A stretch of DNA of 29,639 bases from Branchiostoma floridae. Taxonomy: Eukaryota > Chordata > Leptocardii > Amphioxiformes > Branchiostomatidae. Position 1 is the stretch's first letter; the number at the start of each line of letters is the position of its first letter. The DNA is taken from NCBI RefSeq assembly GCF_000003815.2, contig NC_049993.1, positions 10,848,495-10,878,133 on the forward strand. The letters are read 5' to 3'. Shown here in pieces: positions 27,917 to 29,639 of this stretch. The position numbers and the translations under genes were made by a program. The notes beneath the pieces were generated by a model. The model saw only the letters and a list, made by a program, of their open reading frames with translations, had not been told where the DNA came from and did not search any database.

Positions 27917-28026
27917 GTCGTTTCGTTACATCGCCTTTTCGTTACAGTCAATTCGTTACATACGAAGTCATTTCGTTACACATGTGAAGGTCATTTCGTT
28001 ACACATGGGAAGGTCATTTCGTTACA
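27917..28026. repeat. TTCGTTACA repeat cluster
   Basis: Six copies of TTCGTTACA, spaced 14-23 bases, the last ones in a 23-base unit of the type TCATTTCGTTACACATGKGAAGG. It could be a minisatellite or the end of a larger element. Confidence 0.85.
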
Positions 28027-28385
28027 CTTGATTATTATCCTATCTTGGTCGCATGTTAAACGGTATAAGTGTTTTCCTGTTATCTTGTTCAGGTTGATCT
28101 TCCTTGGTTGACATTAGAGACGTGACAGAACACTCAATTTTACGTTTGGTTTTGGTTATTGTTTGTTTTTTATCGTTCGGTTTTGTTCCGTTCCGTGATA
28201 CCAATAGACACATATCATTCATTCTTAACACGTCCCTGTTTCTCATATCTCTCTACTAACACTGTTCAATGTTTCTATATCTTCAAGAAAGGGTATTCGA
28301 TTAAGTTATTACCGGAGAAATGCGAATTTCGGGAAAGGTAAGTCAAATCATGTGTGGAAGATGTACCATTTAGAAGAACGTTGCT

Positions 28386-28682
28386 GTAATGTATCTTGAC
28401 CCGACTTTGCATTGAATCTTTCATATTCATATTCAGTCAAAAATACACAACAAGACTATTGTACCATTTGTGTTCCCCACCGACCTTTGTCCTGTACACT
28501 ATTACGGTATTCACTATTACAGTACTACGTACGTGGTGGGAGGAGGAGAATGAACCCTGCGTCATGCAATGCATGACGGTCTAGCATCAGTTCTCGACAA
28601 AGGAAAATATTTGTGTGCGTTGTAAGCTGCTTGGTTGTAGGAAATGTACGGAAACATTATATTTTCTCCTTCTAAACTGGCA
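28386..28682. repeat. Direct repeat copy A
   Basis: Starts GTAATGTATCTTGACCCGAC and ends near TTCTAAACTGGCAC. It is similar along its length to 29101-29418, with small indels. No protein could be assigned to it. Confidence 0.88.
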
Positions 28683-29100
28683 CAAACTGTCCATAGGTTT
28701 CTGTCCATACCATGTAGAAGTAGAAGAACATCTGCTATGTCGCAATCACATTTGCCGCACAGGCTGACGGCATAACCCACGCCAAAACAAGCGACGCGGG
28801 CGCCATTTTGAATTATATTCAGCGTGAAAGACGGTGCTAAGTTTTAAACTTTCAGCGTAATTTGTGGACACAAGTTGTACACAAGAAGGTGAAGAGTTTA
28901 TCTCTCCCATATTTACAGTAGTTCTGACTCAGAACTATGAAACGAACGTCTTATTTTCAGCATGTAAGTGGTGTTGTGTTTGCCACGTTTTTAGTCATGA
29001 AAATTCCCCGCTTTCTTTTTGTTGTAAACCTATTGCTGTTACAAATTCCATGCCCATAGCCTTCCTTGTATTTGTAAAGACCAATACGAGTACTACTCAG

Positions 29101-29418
29101 GTAATGTATCTTGACCCGACGTTGCATTGAATCTTTCATATTTATATTCAGTCAGAAATACACAACAAGACTATTGTACCATTTGGGTTCCCCACCGACC
29201 TTACGGTATTCACTATTACAGTACATGTATAATACACTGTCACGGATACAGTACATGTACTACGTACGTGCAAGGAGGTACGTGGTGGGAAGGAGGACAA
29301 TGAACCCTTGCGTCGTGCAATGCATGACGGTCTAGCATCAGTTGTCGGCATAAGAATATATTCGTGTGTGTTGTAGAAAATGTACGGAAACATTACATTT
29401 TCTCCGTTTAAACTGGCG
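29101..29418. repeat. Direct repeat copy B
   Basis: Second copy of the 28386-28682 sequence, in the same orientation, 715 bases downstream. It has an insertion around 29225-29280 containing extra GTACATGTA motifs. Arrangement resembles a local duplication or a very short element with long direct ends. Confidence 0.88.
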
Positions 29419-29639
29419 CATGGGTAATGTTTAGTAGGGAAAAAATGGTAAGGAGAGATATAAGCCTGATTTTTTTTTCCTTGAAGGGGTATTGGATATC
29501 GTTTTATAGGCATTTTGTCGGCGCCGAACGGACCAGAAACCTACGAAAGTGCGTGCCCGCCGGTCTATTATAGTCTCTACCAGACTCCGGATCGCTGGAA
29601 AATCGTAGAAATGGAACAAATAGAGAGGAATATAACCGG

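Larger units (their letters stand above)
27757..29639. other. NASP intron 16 (partial), repeat-rich
   Basis: Downstream of the last visible NASP exon. It holds a TTCGTTACA tandem cluster and a pair of ~300-bp direct repeats (separate entries). No further NASP exon was recognised; the expected C-terminal exons must lie beyond 29639. Confidence 0.6.

Noticed and set aside
28386-29418. LTR retrotransposon
   Set aside because: Internal part is only about 0.4 kb, with no coding domain, primer-binding site or clear flanking duplication.

Overview
This window is nuclear DNA of an invertebrate animal, most likely a cephalochordate (amphioxus, Branchiostoma type). The genes have many small exons split by GT-AG introns. 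The proteins are close to vertebrate orthologues, intron number matches vertebrates for two genes, and the introns are full of short non-autonomous DNA transposons. The assignment to amphioxus is inference; the orthology of the four genes is read directly from spliced translations that keep frame across every visible junction.

Layout: 1-1786 is intergenic with no gene seen. 1935-10492 (minus) is a complete 16-exon MUTYH gene (adenine DNA glycosylase, 539 aa). 10493-10823 is a compact two-way promoter. 10824-14857 (plus) is a complete 8-exon TOE1 gene (snRNA 3'-end exonuclease, 463 aa). 14858-15937 is the tail-to-tail spacer. 15938-18784 (minus), with a likely non-coding first exon ending at 19587, is BTF3 (NAC beta subunit), interrupted by a 306-base assembly gap at 16836-17141. 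About 19640-20191 is a second two-way promoter. 20192-27756 (plus) is NASP (H1/H3 histone chaperone), 16 coding exons seen, with the 3' end beyond the window. 27757-29639 is a repeat-rich NASP intron.

The genes thus form two head-to-head pairs (MUTYH/TOE1 and BTF3/NASP) placed tail-to-tail. MUTYH and TOE1 are also head-to-head in human, and NASP lies in the same 1p34 region, so this looks like an old chordate gene neighbourhood. Three of the four products work in nuclear housekeeping: repair of 8-oxoG:A mispairs, snRNA maturation and histone supply. Both shared promoters carry E2F-like sites.

Most distinctive observations: a U12-type (minor spliceosome) intron in NASP; a recent 137-bp tandem duplication that copies the start of MUTYH exon 15 and creates a possible alternative last exon without the PCNA-binding box; a loss of one expected zinc-linchpin cysteine in MUTYH; an in-frame alternative acceptor in NASP; and a set of short inverted-repeat elements with intact target-site duplications of 7, 8 or 9 bp. 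No prokaryotic system, CRISPR array or new multi-gene system was found.
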